DNA of 64,000 bases from JBBIQV01 sp964555285. Its GTDB lineage: Bacteria > Nitrospirota > Nitrospiria > Nitrospirales > Nitrospiraceae. The stretch is taken from NCBI GenBank assembly GCA_964555285.1, contig CAZKRM010000005.1, positions 74,462 through 138,461 of the forward strand. The letters are read 5' to 3'. Every line of letters starts with the position of its first letter. The first letter of the stretch is position 1. The notes beneath the pieces are model-generated. The model was not told where the DNA came from, searched no databases, and saw nothing but the letters and a program-made list of their open reading frames with translations. The position numbers and the translations under genes were made by a program. Of the stretch, positions 60,827 to 64,000 are shown one piece after another.

Positions 60827-60938
60827 TCCTCTCCTATGTATTGCCTACAGACGATCCACCAAGTGCCGCCATTTCTCCACGAAGGTGAACGCATAATCTG
60901 TTACCTGAACTCTGGTAAATTGCTTCAGTCATTTACCT

Positions 60939-62627
60939 TCAGGAGGGCTCTCCCCTATACCGAAACAACATGATGCCGTTTTGGTTTCTCATTTCTTCAT
61001 AGCCCTGGACCGTAGTCAGCCATTCCGCAAACTCACGTTGCTGCTGGAGTTTCAAGGCGGACGTTTTCCCCGGCTCTGTGCCAATGACGACATAATCCGG
61101 CACCCACTGGGGGACCGGCCGCCTGTTCCCCACATCAGAGTCGGACGATGGTTTTCCGTCGGCAATAGTCCAATCACAAAGCTCGCCTGCAATCACACTA
61201 ATCTTACATATGCGATGGCGGTTGATCAGCAGGGGAGCAAACCGCACGTCGGTCGCAACAGCGGCATCAGGTGGTACAAGACCGGCAATCTCAAATGCGG
61301 ACGCAGCAAATTCTGGATTCGTTTTACCGATGTCGTAACCAGGGCTTCGATACACATTCAACGCGATCATGAACAGCATGCCGGCCAACACGATATTCCA
61401 CCGCAGCTGAGCCGAACTCCACCGCCGCTCAATAAGACGAACAGCGTTCGACAGCCCGTGCACAACGCCGAAAAAGAGAAACGGAAGCGCAGGCGCACTA
61501 TAATGAAATCCCAACTTGTTCATGCCGGAATTTTGGCTCAGGAACATAATCGAAAGAGGGACGATCAGAAGACATGCCTCTCTCCATGCAAACAGCGGCA
61601 AGAAAACCACGGGAATCAAAAAATAAAGAAGGTACACATACTGATTGCGCGCGACAAGTGTTTCGTAGCCAGCCCAGAACGGGTTACTAAGAAGATGAAT
61701 GAGCGCATCACTCAGGTCTGTACCCAGATTGGCGTAACGATGCCAGAAAAAGAGTCCGGGATAGGGGCTAAAGAATGGAAATACCACCTTAATAATGAAA
61801 ACAAAATATAGGACTGCGCACAGTGCCAGTCCTGTTCCAAAAATCCGCCAGCCTGGGCGGAACGCGGCTAGATAAAGGCCACAGCCGGCAAGTGGGAGCA
61901 GAATACTTTCCTCGATTGAAAAAGCCAGGAGAGCGGCTGCAGCTGCAAGACTTTGCTTACCGGACTCAACAAAGACGAGCATCCATAAGACGGCTGGGAT
62001 CGTGAGGGGAGATAAGTGAAAGTCATGGGCATTGCTATGATGCAAATATGGGTTGAACAGATAGAAAAGCACAACCACACACGCAAGGGCGAAATGAACA
62101 CACCGCAGAAGAGCAAGATAATAGACCGCCACAGCGCCGATCCCCAGAGCAACACTTTGAACCACCAACAAGGTTAAGGGATGTTCTACGAGCCGATACG
62201 CAAGACCAATCAAGACGAAGACCGGCGAGAAGTGCCCACCCAAAAACGAGGTATTGTCCAGTGAATTAAAGAACCACGGCCCGTGGACCATATGCCAGGC
62301 CACATTCGCCTCAACCGCCATATCCCACATTGTTTGCAATTCGAAATACTGACGGATACGCAAGTAAATCAGGAACGTCGCAAAGAAAGCTCCAAGCAAC
62401 CACGCGACTTTTCGATGCTGGGACATACTCATTCTGTTGAGATGAGCGACCACGGCCATCATTCGCTTAACCATCGCCTTTGAAGCAAGCAGCCACACTC
62501 CAATAGCTGTACAAAGAATAATTATTCCCGTTTTAAAGAGATTAAGGTGGAACGGCTTCAGGCCCAGCAAATTGACATTTATGTAGGTCAGTAGATCAAT
62601 CATCTCTCTATCGGCAATAATCCCCAC
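60939..62627 (-). CDS. DUF2079 membrane protein
   Basis: 562 residues. About ten or more hydrophobic segments; the family pattern is clear in the central part (QTMWDMAVEANVAWHMVHGPWFFNSLDNTSFLGGHFSPVFVLIGLAY, then NPYLHHSNAHDFHLSPLTIPAVLWML). DUF2079 proteins are predicted GT-C-like membrane enzymes of unknown substrate. Located upstream of rfbF in the same direction (112-nt gap). The ATG eight codons in (MIDLLTYIN) is also possible. Confidence 0.88.
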   Translation of the reverse strand: MGIIADREMIDLLTYINVNLLGLKPFHLNLFKTGIIILCTAIGVWLLASKAMVKRMMAVVAHLNRMSMSQHRKVAWLLGAFFATFLIYLRIRQYFELQTMWDMAVEANVAWHMVHGPWFFNSLDNTSFLGGHFSPVFVLIGLAYRLVEHPLTLLVVQSVALGIGAVAVYYLALLRCVHFALACVVVLFYLFNPYLHHSNAHDFHLSPLTIPAVLWMLVFVESGKQSLAAAAALLAFSIEESILLPLAGCGLYLAAFRPGWRIFGTGLALCAVLYFVFIIKVVFPFFSPYPGLFFWHRYANLGTDLSDALIHLLSNPFWAGYETLVARNQYVYLLYFLIPVVFLPLFAWREACLLIVPLSIMFLSQNSGMNKLGFHYSAPALPFLFFGVVHGLSNAVRLIERRWSSAQLRWNIVLAGMLFMIALNVYRSPGYDIGKTNPEFAASAFEIAGLVPPDAAVATDVRFAPLLINRHRICKISVIAGELCDWTIADGKPSSDSDVGNRRPVPQWVPDYVVIGTEPGKTSALKLQQQREFAEWLTTVQGYEEMRNQNGIMLFRYRGEPS

Positions 62628-62695
62628 TCACAACCGCCACTCTCGAGAATGTCAACAAGTCCGTTGAAATTTTCTGAGCGGCTCCCATAGTTGTT

Positions 62696-63973
62696 TCACG
62701 CTGCCTTCTTTGTCGGAGCGGACTGCGGCTCCGCGTCCTCGGCCTCGATGGTCACCATGACTTGCGCAATCCCTGCAAAGCCGTTCACGCGCTTGAACTG
62801 TTGCTCGCAGTACAGCAAGACCGTCCCCAGCCACCGCTGAAGCATCGCGCTACATCGGGTCCGCTTGATATTCCGCTCGCTGTGCAGGACCAGGGAGCAC
62901 AGGCTCTCGATCGGGTTGGTCGACATCAGCGTTGTGCGCAGCAACGCCGGCACCTTCAACCGATGCAGGGTCAGCAACTCCTCGAAGGCCTCCAGGAGGG
63001 AATCCGCGGCCGACTCGTTCTTGGTCCGCAGCCACGCCTCCAGCTCCAGCAGCAGCTGTTTGGCCTCGGCGTAGCTCGTCTGTTCCAGTGCCGTGGTGAG
63101 CTTGCGATGCGCCTCGTTCCGATACGGCTTGGCCAGATGCCGCTGGAGGTTCCGGCTCTGATGAATCGCACAACGCTGCTGCACCAGCTTCTTGCCCAAC
63201 CGCTCCCGCAGCGCCTTGAGCAGGCCGCTGCCGCCGTCGGTCACAAAGAGCATTCGCCGGGAGAGCGCCAAGCCCCGCCGCTCCAGATCTCTGAACAGCG
63301 CCTCACAGATCTCGTGATGCTCCGAGGAGCCCTGCCAAAATCCCAGGGCCATCTTCTCGCCGCTCAGGTCCACACCCAGCGCAACAAGGAAGGCCTCGCC
63401 CCCGCGATGGATCGTGTCCAGGAAGAGCGCGAACGGCGTGACGTCGGCCCACGAGCGCTCCGTGAACGCGCTGAGCTTCTTCGCGGTCACCGCGACCAGC
63501 TTGCGCGAGACCGAGGAGGGCGACACCCCAACGACCTCGGCTGCATGGATGACGGTGTCGGCGTCTTTCTGGGCCGACACGCCGCGCAGGATCTTCTCCA
63601 GCAGTTCCTCGGAGAACACCCCAGGGGCACGCAATCGGGCATAGGACTGGAGGGTCACCGCCCCCTGCTCCACGTGCCGCCACCGGGGGCGTGCCACTTT
63701 GACCGTCTGGTCGCCGAGAGAGAGGGAGCCCTCCTCATGCGCCCACTTCTTGAACGCCGGGTCGGTCGGATAATAGTCGGGGCCCGCCACTTCCTCCCGC
63801 TCGATCAGCATGACGCTCTCGGCCACCATGCGTCCCATCTCCAGCATCACCGCGTCCAGCGCCTGCTTGCCTGAGCTGATCACGCGGACCAGGGTCCCCA
63901 ACAGCCTGTCCTGGCCCGCGATCGCCCTCCATCCCGCGAGGGCCCTCTTCCGTTGCCTCGTGTCTTGTCTCAT
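62696..63973 (-). CDS. IS256/mutator-type transposase
   Basis: 425 residues, full length for the family. The DDE catalytic residues can be placed: Asp in ALFLDTIHRGG, Asp in LFVTDGGSGLLKAL and Glu in STNPIESLCSLV. The C-terminal RTRCSAMLQRWLGTVLLYCEQQFKRVNG is typical. The inverted terminal repeats cannot be checked because the right end lies outside the window. The element lies immediately beside the polysaccharide operon. Confidence 0.92.
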   Translation of the reverse strand: MRQDTRQRKRALAGWRAIAGQDRLLGTLVRVISSGKQALDAVMLEMGRMVAESVMLIEREEVAGPDYYPTDPAFKKWAHEEGSLSLGDQTVKVARPRWRHVEQGAVTLQSYARLRAPGVFSEELLEKILRGVSAQKDADTVIHAAEVVGVSPSSVSRKLVAVTAKKLSAFTERSWADVTPFALFLDTIHRGGEAFLVALGVDLSGEKMALGFWQGSSEHHEICEALFRDLERRGLALSRRMLFVTDGGSGLLKALRERLGKKLVQQRCAIHQSRNLQRHLAKPYRNEAHRKLTTALEQTSYAEAKQLLLELEAWLRTKNESAADSLLEAFEELLTLHRLKVPALLRTTLMSTNPIESLCSLVLHSERNIKRTRCSAMLQRWLGTVLLYCEQQFKRVNGFAGIAQVMVTIEAEDAEPQSAPTKKAA

Positions 63974-64000
63974 CGGTGGCTCCTTTCGTTCTCGTTCCCG

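Noticed and set aside
62628..62695. Terminal inverted repeat of the IS256-type element
   Set aside because: The other end is beyond the window, so no repeat can be matched.

Overview
This is one contig of a bacterial chromosome. Gene content and style suggest a Nitrospira-like member of the Nitrospirota. The grounds are an archaeal-type class I fructose-bisphosphate aldolase next to a bacterial FBPase, a short RpoS-like sigma factor, squalene synthase, many c-type or lipoprotein redox proteins, and intergenic gaps filled with 7-bp-period repeats. The taxonomic call is an inference. The contig contains one 100-N assembly gap.

Layout. (1) 1-12 kb, mostly minus strand, is housekeeping: an NtrC-type regulator and its kinase, amylomaltase, a lipoprotein SPFH protein, a cytochrome c lipoprotein, queC, a DksA-like protein, apt, an RpoS-like sigma factor, acylphosphatase, tRNA-Pro and alanine dehydrogenase. 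(2) 11.8-13.5 kb holds a Zn-ribbon protein and two ferredoxins, then a 96-bp palindromic element. (3) 13.6-17.1 kb is a small defence or toxin-antitoxin island: DUF4143 ATPase, ankyrin protein, a nonsense-broken HepT with MntA, and VapBC. It is bracketed by a decayed copy of the 3' end of the squalene synthase gene and the intact gene. (4) 18-23.5 kb holds a cupredoxin, HtpX, an MFS transporter and lipoproteins. (5) 23.5-28.7 kb holds YqeY and a phosphorelay cassette: two paralogous receivers, a GAF hybrid kinase with two receivers, and an HPt protein. (6) 28.9-38 kb holds tRNA-Ala, purN-purM, cysE, ispF-ispD, a PIN/TRAM protein, a Do-type protease, aldolase, FBPase and a DUF3108 protein.

(7) 38.5-63 kb is a surface-polysaccharide region. 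It begins with phosphomannomutase, ManC and a KdsC-like phosphatase. A trio follows: a dehydroquinate-synthase-like cyclase, an SDR and an HpcH/HpaI aldolase-like protein. Next is a sulfatase / methyltransferase / 'YIDPGTG' membrane-protein trio containing the gap, then an IS3 remnant. A tight operon of about 10 kb then encodes CDP-3,6-dideoxyhexose synthesis (rfbF, rfbG, rfbH), a ThDP enzyme and a reductase resembling the yersiniose branch, and Gtr-like membrane glycosylation proteins. A DUF2079 protein and an IS256-type transposase close the window.

The most novel signal is a structured element placed immediately after the CCA end of both tRNA genes in the window. It has an invariant small hairpin, then an 8-bp stem whose middle three pairs differ between copies but remain paired, around a conserved loop core. 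The strongest candidate for an undescribed pathway is the cyclase/SDR/aldolase trio at 42.4-45.0 kb.
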